This document shows positions 1-10,495 of a stretch of 64,000 nucleotides of DNA, in pieces. The translations under genes and the position numbers were made by a program. How positions within the stretch are numbered: position 1 is the stretch's first letter; each line of letters starts with the position of its first letter. The notes beneath the pieces were generated by a model that was not told where the DNA came from, made no database searches, and was given only the letters and a program-made list of their open reading frames with translations. The stretch lies in contig OZ022257.1 of assembly GCA_963978905.1 (NCBI GenBank), positions 9,074,509-9,138,508 of the forward strand. Direction: 5' to 3'. Source of the DNA: Trichostrongylus colubriformis (Eukaryota; Nematoda; Chromadorea; Rhabditida; Trichostrongylidae).

Positions 1-294
1 TATCGGAAGAGGAGCATTTGAAAAAAACACTCTGGCTGGATTCCACGAGTGCTCGTTCAAGGCTTCAAAGTGGCTACAAAGTATGCTTCACCAGTTACAA
101 TGCAGCTTCTTAACATGAAAGTCCCTCTCACAATTGTATCGAACATGATGCGAACGAAACGCGTTAGCCGAGCACTTATGCCGAAAAATGCAAGTGATTC
201 TTTTTTGAGAAACCTTAGATCGACCTTCTCTGAGAATCCCTACGGCCTCTAAATAGTGCAGGCATTGGGGCTCAATAGAAGGGATAGTCAATAA

Positions 295-536
295 CGGGTG
301 TGTGCAGATATGACAGCGAATCGCTTCGCGGCATCTCACTCGCGGCGCCACCAGTAGGACTAGCCGTATCGACTGCCCTTGAAAGCCGGCCGAGCGTGAC
401 TGCGTTACGTCTGCGCTTCCACTCATGCCACACTACCTCGCTTGAAGGCTGCCATGCCCTGCCACTGGCACTCGCACCTGCCGCGCCGCTCGCCGTGGGC
501 GGCCATGCGATTCGCTTTCATATCTGCACACACCCG
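295..536. mobile_element. MITE with 3-bp TAA duplication (PIF/Harbinger-like)
   Basis: A 242-bp GC-rich segment has terminal inverted repeats of about 30 bp. The left end reads CGGGTGTGTGCAGATATGA and the right end is its reverse complement with one change. It is flanked by TAA at 292-294 and TAA at 537-539, the target-site pattern of PIF/Harbinger elements. It has no coding capacity; the short ORFs across it are GC-driven. The superfamily call rests only on the 3-bp duplication and is inference. Confidence 0.6.
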
Positions 537-633
537 TAAATCCCCACTACATACGAAACGTTTGGTCTGTCTCTACGTCCGTCCGTCTGTCACGAAATTA
601 GATATTATCCTACTATATATAACCGGCTAATTA

Positions 634-1531
634 TTAGGTTGATTCATAATAAATCGGACAAATGATAGTGATGATTTCTAGAGATCATAACTCAGTAACG
701 AATTAACGAAAATGGACGCGCGAGGTACCGTTGGAATGAGTATGAAAAGCTCTTCAAAGTACCGCAAAATAATCACTCCAAAGTAAATTCATTCCGCCAA
801 ATGCCGCACGATTTCAAGCGGTCCAGAGACCACATCCGCAACGTCATACTATTTATATCGCTATCTGGCCAGGAACCCGCGGATATCGGCAGACGTCTGA
901 TAGAAGTTCACAAGGAGCATGCCCCCGGCAGAAGTACTCTGTTGTTGTAGCATTCGAAGTTTGCGTCAGGCGACTATTCCATCGAAGACGAAAACCGCGG
1001 TTGGTGGAGCGTACACGGCGTAGAGTACTGGGAGCTGCTCGATGAAGGTACCACAGTATCCGCCGACGTCTACTTTCGTCAATTACGAGAATTGAAGGCC
1101 AATGTCCAAAGTTCGCTACGGCGGCGGTCACATGTCTACTTCCAGCACGACAACGTGTCTACTTCCACAGACCGCACTTCGCAAGATCGACCAAGGCCGA
1201 GCTGCTGTCGTACAGTTGGACCGTACTTCTATACCCACCGTACTCCCCAGACCTGGCCCCTTCAGATTTCCACCTTTCCTCCCACAGCCAACGCCACCTG
1301 GACGGCCAAGACTTCAAAACTCGCGACGAGGTCAAGGCGGCACTCGGCAACTTCTTCGAGCTCCAGCTTCCGGCCTTCTGGAGCAAGGGCATCCATGATC
1401 TGCCTATACCGTGGCAGAAGGTCATCGATAAAGATGGAGTATATTTCAAGTGAATCCCTGTTGTCGTAAAAAAGTTGTACGACAATGATTAAAATTGGTC
1501 AATTTGTCCGATTTATTATGAATCAACCTAA
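634..1531 (+). mobile_element. mariner element, degenerate, nested 26 bp inside the Helitron end
   Basis: An 898-bp element has terminal inverted repeats starting TTAGGTTGATTCATAATAA and ending with the reverse complement. It is flanked by TA at 632-633 and 1532-1533. The repeats are about 30 bp and nearly perfect, so the ends are better preserved than the coding interior. It sits just after the first 26 bases of the Helitron-like 5' terminus, splitting that terminus from its CGTCTGTCACGAAAT block. Confidence 0.88.
1029..1453 (+). pseudogene. mariner transposase, C-terminal remnant
   Basis: Translation of this stretch in shifting frames gives a recognisable mariner catalytic core: WELLDEGTTVSADVYF, then FQHDN (second catalytic Asp), then SPDLAPSDFHL (third catalytic Asp of the D,D34D triad), and an ending DLPIRWQKVIDKDGVYFK followed by TGA at 1451-1453. 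At least two frameshifts separate these blocks, and the first-Asp region is not readable, so no active enzyme is made. The gene is oriented with the + strand and ends about 80 bp before the right inverted repeat, as usual in mariners. Confidence 0.8.
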
Positions 1532-1582
1532 TATGTTTGTCTGTGTGTGCGTGTGTGTGTGTCCGTCCGTCTGTCACGAAAT

Positions 1583-2218
1583 TAATATCTCGCGTAGCAG
1601 TAGAGCTGGGACCCTCCATTTTTAAAGTGGTATAGGAGGTAGTAAGGGGACATCAATGGTGAGGGAATGGAAGTGATAGCAACTGATAAGGGCTGATAAG
1701 GAGCTTTGAAAGATGAATGGCGGGATATTCATGTCTCGCGTCGCAACAAAGCTTGAACCCTGAATTTTTAAAGTGATATAGGGGGTAGTAAGGGGACATT
1801 AGTGGGAGGGAACGGAATTGGTAGCAACTGATAAGGGTTGATAAGGAGCCTTGGAAGGTGAATGGCGGGAAATTCATATCTCGCGTCGCAGCAAAGCTGG
1901 GTTAATGAATTTTTAAAGTGATATAAGGGATGGTAAGGGGATATCGAGGGTGAGAGACCTGAAATGATAGCAACTGATAAGGCTGATAAGGAGCCTTGGA
2001 AGGTGAATGGCGGGAAATTCATATCTCGCGTCGCAGCAAAGCTGGGTTAATGAATTTTTAAAGTGATATAAGGGATGGTAAGGGGATATCGAGGGTGAGA
2101 GACCTGAAATGATAGCAACTGATAAGGCTGATAAGGAGCCTTGAAAGGTGAACGACGGAAAATTCATGTCTCGCGTCGCAACAAAGCTGGAGCGCTAAAT
2201 TTTTAGAGTAATGTGGGG
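1583..2218. repeat. 145-bp tandem repeat, about 4.4 copies
   Basis: A unit beginning near ATCTCGCGTCGCAGCAAAGC repeats with an exact 145-bp step. Units two and three (about 1880-2170) are almost identical, while the outer units are more diverged. Because 145 is not a multiple of three, the same peptide strings reappear in stepped frames and are not genes. The array lies inside the Helitron-like element, where such internal minisatellites are common. Confidence 0.85.
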
Positions 2219-2395
2219 GTAGCGTCCCACTGTAGATTAACTCCGCCCACGGTGGGCGGAGCGTGCACCGAAAATTGTTAATTGGGTTCCAGTGTGCCCA
2301 AAATGTAGAGGAAGATGGGTTTAGGTTAGGGTTGGGTGGAACCCTAGAGCTCAAAGTATATCCGGAGCTTCTAACATAAGATTCTTTTTGTATAA

Positions 2396-2656
2396 TCAGT
2401 TGGCTGGCGCACACTACTGCGCGCGATTCATGTCGACGCGCAAAATGGGTTCAATGAAAAGCGACTTATCTATATTGCTGCCGAAAGCTTTCTTATCACG
2501 TCACCTCTCCTGCTTCTTTACAATTTGAAAGCTCAGCTGAAGGCAGAGGAGAGAAGAATCCACTCAATATCATACACAACGGTGATCATGCCGATCAAAC
2601 TCATTTTGCACAACATCGCCATGAGTTGCGCACAGTAGTGTGCGCCGGAATACTGG
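2396..2656. mobile_element. 261-bp inverted-repeat element with Helitron-like hairpin at both ends
   Basis: Both ends resemble a Helitron 3' terminus in opposite orientation. The right end has GCGCACAGTAGTGTGCGC then CTGG|T. The left end is the reverse complement, GGCGCACACTACTGCGCG with CTGA|T on the - strand. The inverted repeat extends about 70 bp inward (CAAAATG blocks on both sides). Sequence typical of the Helitron interior resumes right after 2656, so this looks like an insert. Its origin is inference. Confidence 0.5.
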
Positions 2657-3158
2657 TATGAAATAACCTGCGGAGATGGGTAAAGTTTGGGATGTGTAGG
2701 GCATGGGATAAGAAGCAGAGACCACACATGGACCAAGTTCACCTCCGCTTACGGTGCGCGAAGCCTGCACTGGAATGTTCCGTTTTCAGGCCGAAAATTG
2801 CAAAATGGGTACCAATATGACCCAAACGTAGGTAAATGGATAAGATCAGGAATGAGTTTTCCGAAATCATGAAAGGGGCCTAAGTACAGTGAGCGGAGTG
2901 CACCCTCAGAAGGGGTCCATGAAACAAAAATTCGTGACTCGGTTCCAACGCAGCCTTTATACAAGAAAAAATCGGTAAAAATGATCAATGTCCAAGTTAT
3001 CTTGAACCCACTCAAAATACTAAGATAAATCCCGCCTGCATTGGGCGGGACGTGCTATGGTAATGGGTACTGAGCAAATCTATGGACAAAAAGCAATCCC
3101 GATCGAGCCACTGACGCCCATGATGTTACGCGCACAATAGTGTGCGCCAATCAGCTGG

Positions 3159-4079
3159 TATATTAGTAAAGAAATCGTGTTGAAGTGAATGAAGGGCAAA
3201 AATCAGAAATTATGCAAATGAGCAACAAAGGCCAAGCGAGATGAGGCCAAACCCATGATATGAAGAGTATCCATGGAGAGATGGTTTGAAAAGTTTAAAA
3301 CAGCATCACTCTTTCTACAGAAATAATTAAATGGCCAAGGATCTCGAAGAGTACTTTTGAGCGTCCTGAAATTTAGTGGAAATTCTGAAACTGGTACAAA
3401 ATTTCCCAAAAATTTTTTTCATTAAACAGTTGATAGGTAACTTGTAAATAGATATGGACATTCATTTTGGATAACCAGTTCCAGTTAAAGGAAAGAACGT
3501 AAACGGTTAAACTATGAGGCATTCATCGTTGATCAGAGTTCCTTTACTTGATGTTCTGCGCATTCTAACTTCAATCAGAATCTTTGTGGCAGTTGAATCG
3601 GCAAACTGGCCTGGTCACCCCAAAATGAAACCGATGCTAATTCACCAACCCAAGGATGTTACAGTAGGTTTAGGCAAGCAATGATCCAAGATATGATCGT
3701 AACCCATGCCCGCGGGAGCAATACCACTATAAGTTCATGATATTACCCTCAATAAACGGACAAAACATGGAAATTCCGAACAGAAATTGTTGTGAAATTA
3801 GAAGAATTGTGAAAGAAAAATAAAGTGCCGATAGAACGAGTTGGCTGTGAGGTAAACAGGAAACTTAAATGCACTGTGCAAATGGTAAACACGAAATATT
3901 TCAGCGAAAATGCAAAGAATTAGCCATGATTCCGCTCAGTTGAACTGTTTTTATTTCGCAGATGATTCTGTTTGGTTACAGAAATGTCGGAAATGTAATC
4001 AATGAAAGGTGTGTATTCACTCATTTATATGGTGCTCGAGGGAGAAAAGGGAGAAAATGGGGAAATAAGGATATCCCTA
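3159..4079. other. No recognisable feature
   Basis: AT-rich sequence between two Helitron-like elements. Only short unconvincing ORFs occur, and no repeat shared with the rest of the window was seen. Confidence 0.5.
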
Positions 4080-4888
4080 TCCCTACTATATATAAAGCGC
4101 TAAGCCGTCTGTCCCTCCGTCTGTCACGAAATTAGGTATCATATGAAAAACGACCTGTGCAGATGGGGCCAAGTGTGGTATGGGTAGGGCATGGGACAGG
4201 AAGTAAAGACCACACATGGACCCAACTAAGCTCCGCCCACGGGGGCGGGGCGTGCACTGGAATGTTTGGCTTTCAGCCCGAAAATGTTGGTTACGTTCAA
4301 ACGTGCTCCTAACGTAGGGAGAAGATGGATTTAGGTCAGTGATGAGTTTCTGAAGGTCAGGAAAGAATGCAGGGCACAGTGGGCGGAGCATTTAAAGTGG
4401 TGGGCGGAGCTTGGACGTTACATGAAAAACGACCTGTGGAGATGGGGACAAGTGCGGTATGGGTAGGGCATGGGACACTAAGTAAAGACCACACATGGAC
4501 CAAGTTAAGCTCCGCCCATAATGGGCGGGGCCGTCGTGGAATGTTCAAAAATTGTTGATTGGGTTCGAATGTGCCCCAAACATAGGGAGAAGATGGATCA
4601 AGGTCAGGGATGAGTTTCTGAAGGTCAGGAAAGAATGCACGGCACAGTGGGCGGAGCATTTAAAGTGGTGGGCGGAGTTACATGAAAAACGACCTGTGGA
4701 GATGGGGATAAGTTTGGATGGGTAGAGCATGGGACAGGAAGTGAAGACCACACATGGACTAATTTAAGCTCCGCCCACGGTGGGCTGGGTGTGCACGAAA
4801 TACTCTGTCCTCAAGAAAAAGAGCAATACAGGCCGACCTACTGACGCACATGGTGTTTCGCGCACAGTAGTGTGCGCCCGCCAACTGG
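4080..4888 (+). mobile_element. Helitron-like non-autonomous element, both ends present
   Basis: This 809-bp element starts with TCCCTACTATATATAAAG after an A (4079). Next comes a CCGTCTGTCACGAAATTA block, then three tandem units that begin ATGAAAAACGACCTGTG at 4143, 4432 and 4682. It ends with a 7-bp-stem hairpin, GCGCACA-GTAG-TGTGCGC, followed ten bases later by CTGG (4885-4888) and T. A-to-T insertion, the TC start, the CTRR end and the subterminal hairpin are the Helitron hallmarks. No protein is encoded. Related sequence recurs at 608-3158 and 43160-43590. Confidence 0.68.
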
Positions 4889-5270
4889 TATAGTAATATA
4901 TGTAGTAAAACAAATGCATAGGGTCTAATATAGTGAATTCGAGGGCACATCTTTCAAAAATACACCGCTACGATGAGAGTAAGAAATGAACTGAAGGTTG
5001 TTTGTCTGTTGGGAAAAGAGTCAAAGTCTATGTAGAGAGAGGCTGCATTCCAATGCAGCGAAAACTGCCAAATCTACTCAGATTTTCAAGAAGTCATGAA
5101 CTAGTTAGGAAGGCCAGCGGCAGAGTGAATGTGGTAATAAGGAGCCTTGTCACCGCGACCCCTAATGGGTCACTAGATCTTGGTCCATTTTATTAATTTT
5201 TAAGAATTTTTCCGAAAGAAATCAACTCGTTCTCAACTTTCCGACAACTGGATACCGGCCAGTGAGATAG

Positions 5271-5330
5271 ACGTATCAGGATATCATTACGATGAATGGG
5301 ACGTATCAGGATATCATTACGATGAATGGG
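5271..5330. repeat. 30-bp perfect tandem duplication
   Basis: The 30-base unit starting ACGTATCAGGATATCATTAC is present twice in direct succession without a mismatch. Confidence 0.95.
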
Positions 5331-5394
5331 AGACTAAGTAATAAAAGAATACAAAATAATGGTTCACCTAGTGTGGACACCCCCGCAAGCATTC

Positions 5395-5740
5395 TTAGAC
5401 AAGGTCCAGGGTTGGGCGGAACCCTAAAGCTCAAAGTATATCGGGAGCGAGGATTCCTCGACAAGGGGTCGTTTTGGAGCAAACAGAATATGGGGGGGGC
5501 GGTCGTACCCTCAACCAGAATCTGAACTTTCAATAAGCAGACTAGGAGCGAATGGTATTTCCCAGCCAATCCATGCGCGAAAATGTGAAATATCCTTTTG
5601 AGTCATGTAAGAATACATAGCAATAAAACACATCGCAACTATATAACTTACTAGTATTGTAGAGGTCAAAAAGGAGGGGGAGGAGATCGTACTGAAGCGG
5701 CTATATTTCTCGACACTTGGAAGTGCCCTGCTAGAGCTTA
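5395..5740. repeat. Interspersed repeat, copy 1 of a pair with 8200-8525
   Basis: This segment shares blocks with 8200-8525 (GAGGATTCCTCG, the AGCGAATAGTATTT-type block, GAATGTGAAATAT, AAAACACAT and the GCGGCTATA...GGGAGTGCCCT end). Its first 40 bases also match the Helitron-like interior near 2323-2365. The two copies are strongly diverged and neither has a clear terminus. Confidence 0.55.
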
Positions 5741-5745
5741 CTCGA

Positions 5746-5980
5746 AGGTGCTCGTGTATGTGTGAGAGGGGGGGGGGGGCAACATGGAATTTCTACGCAT
5801 GTATGTATGGGATAGTATGGAATAGTATATGAATGAAGGGTAAGAAGGATGGAAAGCTGTGATCAAATGCAAGAAACTTCACGGATGGCGAACGACAACG
5901 AAGTAGGGGATCGAATGGTGAAGGAAATGCCAAGTCATCGGAACTTACTCGTAGAAATCCAGTAAGAGATCTCACAGACC
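5746..5980. repeat. Interspersed repeat, copy 1 of a pair with 7219-7430
   Basis: Both copies run from a GTATGTGTG-rich start, through ATATGAATGA and GTGATCAAATGCAA, to GAAGTAGGGG and a TCAATGG-like stretch. A 10-base G run lies at about 5770. No coding is seen. Confidence 0.5.
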
Positions 5981-6902
5981 AATCAATTCACCCAAATCGT
6001 GAAAAAAGTTAAAGAACAGAATATGTATGCCTTTCCAGGCAGACGATACCCTACATCGAAAAAGGGCAGAAGCAGTTCCCGACGACGTTTTTTTTACATG
6101 TCTTGGGTTGTTGGGAAACGAGTATTGCTTTGGAATCTTCGATTTCGATTTGATCGAATCACGTTTTACCCGTTGAACCAGCCAGCATTTTGCACCTCGG
6201 CGAGACAAACTATCGGCAAGGGTTAGGCGGAAGTGAAAGTCGTCAGGTGGGTAATTGCTCGCCTCTTGTACAGTTGTTTGGTCCTTTCCTTTTTTAATAA
6301 GCGACGAAAAACGCGCAGGCGTACAGCCTTGAGACGCAATAACTACAATGGAAAATCATGCAAACGCAACAAGGACTTTTAACTTACTCTTCAATCTTAT
6401 TCTGAGTGAAAAACGTCCTTATGAAACGCGCAACGCCAGAGAGCATGCTTATAGTTAACATAAAATAGGTCTAAGATAAAGAAGAAGCTGTTTTATAGGA
6501 ACTGAGTGGTTACAGATTGGCGTTGGAGATTTTTGATTGAGTCCAGAGGCGCTACAGGAGAATTGCCAGAATTTCCTTACGAATACAGAGAGCAGTGCTA
6601 TCGCAGTCAAGCAAGGAAGACATCCCACTATGGACATCATTTTTACCTGAGCCCAGAAAATGAAAAGATCCCCTTCTTTCTTTCATCGGGGCTTGAACAA
6701 ATATAACTCTGAGCCTCCGAACGACCCGTCAAGGATTCTTCCAAGATGCTTAGGTGTGCAACACTTTGTAATATGCCCCTTTCCTCATTGCGACAGTACC
6801 CAGGTAGATCGCAGGGTGTTGAATCTCGGCAAACGGGATCTAGTGAAAATCCATACGAAACGATGACACCCTACTGAATTTCGTCACTCAAGCGTAAAGA
6901 TT
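5981..6902. other. No recognisable feature
   Basis: Short overlapping ORFs on both strands, with no motif, splice pattern or shared repeat that I could support. Confidence 0.45.
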
Positions 6903-7078
6903 AAGGCCCCGTTCATACTTTACGGTGCCGGGCGTGACTGCGTGTCTTTGCGTCTCCGCCTGTGCCATCCTGTCTCGTTGCCTTCGCTGTTTCCACAATC
7001 CCTTATGCCACCGTGCCTCGCTACGTGTAAAGCAACTACCTCCTGCCGACGCAAAGTATGAACGCTCCCCTCCTGCTA
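6903..7078. mobile_element. Short TIR MITE (GGCCGCGTTCATACTTTGCG family)
   Basis: The left end AGGCCCCGTTCATACTTTACG is inverted at the right end as GCAAAGTATGAACG. The same ends bound 32305-32482 and 53682-53851, and a diverged version bounds 48417-48638. It is GC-rich inside and has no coding capacity. The flanks resemble TTA/TAA, suggesting a Harbinger-like origin, which is inference. Confidence 0.6.
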
Positions 7079-7218
7079 CGGTCTTTGACAGACAGAAGGC
7101 ACTACCTCCCGAGTTAGCCATTCCGGTTTGAAGATACAGAAAGTAACTGGCCTGGGAGCAAATCGATGAAAGAGTGAACACGGCTGCAACGTGGGCGTGA
7201 CCGTAGAACTTACCCTGT

Positions 7219-7430
7219 AGTGCTTGTATGTGTGTGTGTGTGTGTGTGGGGAGGCTATGGAAGTTTGGCCTATGTATGGGTTTGTATATGAATGACCGCT
7301 GATAAGGATGAAAGCAGTGATCAAATGCAACAAAGTCCACGGCTGATCAACGACGATGAAGTAGGGGGTGGAATGGTGAAAAACGTGGTTAGTCAGCGGA
7401 AGTGTCTCGGAGATCTCACAATCATTGATG
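7219..7430. repeat. Interspersed repeat, copy 2 of a pair with 5746-5980
   Basis: It starts with a (TG)n tract of about 11 units (7227-7248) and shares GTGATCAAATGCAA and GATGAAGTAGGGG blocks with the 5.7-kb copy. Confidence 0.5.
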
Positions 7431-7573
7431 AAAGTTTTGCATTAAACGTGCAACTGAGTTCGAGCCAGTATTCTTGTCGAGCCAGGACCACTTGTAATGT
7501 GCTTGCTATATGTTGTTACGAAATGTGTCATTAAAGCTACAAATAGGTTCGCTTTTCATTCCGTCTTTGAGAG

Positions 7574-7720
7574 CGTACGAGATGTGGTGTGTGACGATTG
7601 GACGAATTCTCGCTTCGCGGCTCCGTCAGCACGACTTGCCGCAGCCGTTTCGGATTCTGCTCAAGACGCTATGAACGCGTGCTACGAGGGACCTTTGAAA
7701 ACTGCAAGCCGGACCCTTCG
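7574..7720. repeat. Diverged fragment of the 43.7-kb MITE family
   Basis: GACGATTGGACGAATTCTCGC and GAGGGACCTTTGAAAA parallel GTCGATTGGTCGAAATTTCAC and GGGGACCTTTAAAGAT of the element at 43667-43951. Only the left half is recognisable. Confidence 0.4.
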
Positions 7721-8199
7721 GGTGTTCGCCTATGTTGTTGTTGCTGGTTGCAGTATATTAGCACCCAAAATTTCGAGACGCCCTGTAAACATGCCTTTTT
7801 TGACATTCAACATGTTGCCCCACCCGACCGCACCGATTAGCATAAATTTCCGAAATGGTTAATCAGCGTTAGTTCTATCCTTGAAACTTCATCAGCAAAA
7901 AAAGCGATCGGAACAGGGTGTTCATCAATCGGAATGAAAACGAAAACACTTCTTCTCTGAACGTTGTCTTCAAGGTCTTTCCCTAATAACTAGATCTATG
8001 ACTCAGCACACTCGAGTATCGAGAGGAATGCACACGCAAAAAGTCACTTTACTGCACACTTTCATAGTTTATCGTGAAACACAGAAACAACTTAGCCCTA
8101 TGATGATCATTACACAACGAAAATGAGTATAAAGTAAAAAGTTTGGGCGGCTCATCTGAGAGGGAATTATATGATTCACAAGGAAGCAAATACAGTTTC

Positions 8200-8525
8200 C
8201 GGGTGTCTCACTTAGGGTACACAGGAAGTCGAGGATTCCTCGGCACGGGAGGGGAGGGGTCGTGTTTGACCGGCAGGAAGGAGGGGGTCATCCCAGATGA
8301 GAAGCGAATAGTATTTTGCAGCGAACTCGTTTGAGGGAATGTGAAATGAATATCTTCTCATCGACTTGGAATATATGGCAACAAAACACATTGTATTTAT
8401 ACAATCCGGCAACAGTCACTCATATTTTAGAGTAAAAAAAGAGAGGTGGGTCGTATTTGGTACCAGTAGAGGAGGGGATGTAGAACTGTAGCGGCTATAC
8501 TCCTCTACACCTGGGAGTGCCCTTT
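8200..8525. repeat. Interspersed repeat, copy 2 of a pair with 5395-5740
   Basis: It matches the 5.4-kb copy in order and orientation over scattered blocks, ending in CTGTAGCGGCTATACTCC and GGGAGTGCCCTTT. No coding is seen. Confidence 0.55.
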
Positions 8526-8877
8526 CCAGCATGGAGCCGACCCAGTTGACAAAAAAAGTCCAAACCGGTAACTCACTAAAACGTTGTTTCCTATTGTTAT
8601 CAGAGCAGTAAAACAATTGCCCAAATAGGAGAAAATTTTCTTCATTCTCAATGATCAAGGGAAGCTTTACTGCAATTTCCAGGAGACTTTGAAAGATACA
8701 TGATCGCAGACTGTAAACCACCGTGGAGGGGAGTGGGATTGCCATCGGCCAGCGTAACATTCGAGATTTCTGATCCACATTAAGATTTGGGACGCTGCAT
8801 CGGTCATTCCGTACCCATGCTTTTGCGTGAATTTATTTCTGTAGACCAACCCAGACGGAGGTAAGGCCATCGCTAGA

Positions 8878-9060
8878 CTTTACGATTTTGCGATTTTCCG
8901 ATTCTGCGATTTTGCGATTTTCCGATTCTGCGACTTTGCGGCGTCGCACTTTCGCACACGAAGTCGCGGCATTGCACAATCCCAAGGTCGTAGTACAGCG
9001 TGCGCAAGTGCGACACCGCAAAATTGCAGAATCGTAAAGTTGCAAAATCGCAAGATCTGA
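8878..9060. repeat. Long imperfect hairpin built on a CGATTTTGCG motif
   Basis: The left arm contains a 24-bp unit (CGATTTTGCGATTTTCCG...) repeated perfectly at 8883-8906 and 8907-8930. The right arm, 8997-9060, is its imperfect reverse complement (GCAAAATTGCAGAATCG). The GC-rich loop between them (TCGCACTTTCGCAC and its counterpart GTGCGCAAGTGCGAC) also pairs. Its origin is unknown; it may be a degraded palindromic MITE. Confidence 0.65.
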
Positions 9061-10495
9061 CGACGGCTTTATGCAGCGGCCTCTTAGCTTCGATGAGTTA
9101 AGCGTAGAGAGCTACTAATTGTGCAGGATTAGTAGATTGGAGAAGTCGTGACACGCCCTCACGCCCTCACACCTTTGAAAACGAGAGGGTTGTCGAAAGG
9201 TCGTACCAAATAAATTTTTCACGACAACAAAGCTGTGCGGCAGGAAATAAACAAGATCATATAGATGGAGAGATGTCCATGTCTCAACAGAGACGACATG
9301 GAGAACCTGCGTGAAGCTTTCAAATTCATTCATGTCATCCCCCCCCCCTTCCTAACGATGGGAACTTGAAGTGCAAAAAAAAACTAAGGTGCGGAGTCGG
9401 AAGGAACGGAATAATTCGACAGGAAGTCCGGTGGTGAGAAAATTTGCTCGATGAGAGTATAGAAGAAGAAGCGACCCTAATTCGCTGACCCTATCGGAAT
9501 GAAATCCGTAACGAAACAATCTGATTTATACTTTCATTCAAACATTCCCCTTACCTTTTATCGTATGTGCGGCTTAGAAAGAGCTCGAAGCTGACCGCTG
9601 ACGTGCTGTTCGTTTTTGTATCAATAAACTACATATTCCGATGAGGCGGAGACGAAGAGGCGGAGGAAAAAAAGAGAGATAAAGTTTCTAAAGTACAGTT
9701 TGAAGTAGAAACAATTAAGTGGTTCGTTTTTCCTCCTACCTCAGACGATCCAGTGTGTTTTCGCTTGCGAGAGCTTGAAATCAGGGTTCAAACGATGATC
9801 TTCCATGGACCATCACTTTTCCAATAAAATTTCACAGAAACCCAGATGTGTGAGCGTGCTTTATGAGGTAAGAGAAGCAAGTTCGATAACCTGGAGAACT
9901 CCGATCTCGTACAAACTGCCAGCAAAAATAGCTTCTCCAAGTTCTCACTATGCCCATACCGTTCGCCCGTATTTCGCCCCGGTTTGTGACGGTCGGATTA
10001 TCGTTCACGACAGAAACCAACCACTTGACGAAGGAACTGAACTCATTGATCGACCTCAGTAACTAAAAAAGTAAAAGAGCAGTCGCGGTGTTCACTGTGC
10101 AACAGGTCTGGTTTTTGTCAAAAGAAAACGCCGCCTATGCCTCTTCTCGATCGTGTAGCGACACAATCCATTCCCTCATCGATATAAGCTGATGGGAAAG
10201 CGTTTACGGAAGTACTCGTTGATTGATAATGATTCATTAGTGATATCGTAGCGAAACGAGCCGAGAAACTAGTTCTGCTGTATTGAATGCAATAAATGCT
10301 AATCGAACTTTCTCCATGGAGGTCGTCTGGACTTTTAGCCACACCCAGTTCATTTCAAACAATGAACCCAGTTTCTGTAGAACTGATTTGGTCAGCTTTG
10401 GGGAACGTTCCTACGCATTAGGAGCGCAGTGTCAGAGAGGGGTCGAAGAAATCGTCTGGGTCAGCACGATCCCGTCACCCTTCTCTTCTCCTCTG
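9061..10495. other. No recognisable feature
   Basis: No supported gene or shared repeat. A nine-base C run occurs near 9341. Confidence 0.45.

Larger units (their letters stand above)
608..3158 (+). mobile_element. Helitron-like non-autonomous compound element
   Basis: The proposed 5' end is TCCTACTATATATAA at 608, preceded by A, like the start of the element at 4080. It is followed by a CGTCCGTCTGTCACGAAAT block that the mariner insertion (634-1531) pushed downstream to about 1563. The proposed 3' end is a hairpin (CGCACA/TGTGCG near 3130-3146) followed by CTGG at 3155-3158 and a T, matching the Helitron rule of a hairpin, then CTRR, and insertion between A and T. The body holds a 145-bp tandem array and an inverted-repeat insert (2396-2656). 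No Rep/helicase coding is visible, so it is non-autonomous. That the two ends belong to one element is inference. Confidence 0.5.

Noticed and set aside
1653..2414. Series of similar 74-118 codon frames on the - strand
   Set aside because: Stepped copies of the 145-bp tandem repeat in shifting frames, not genes.
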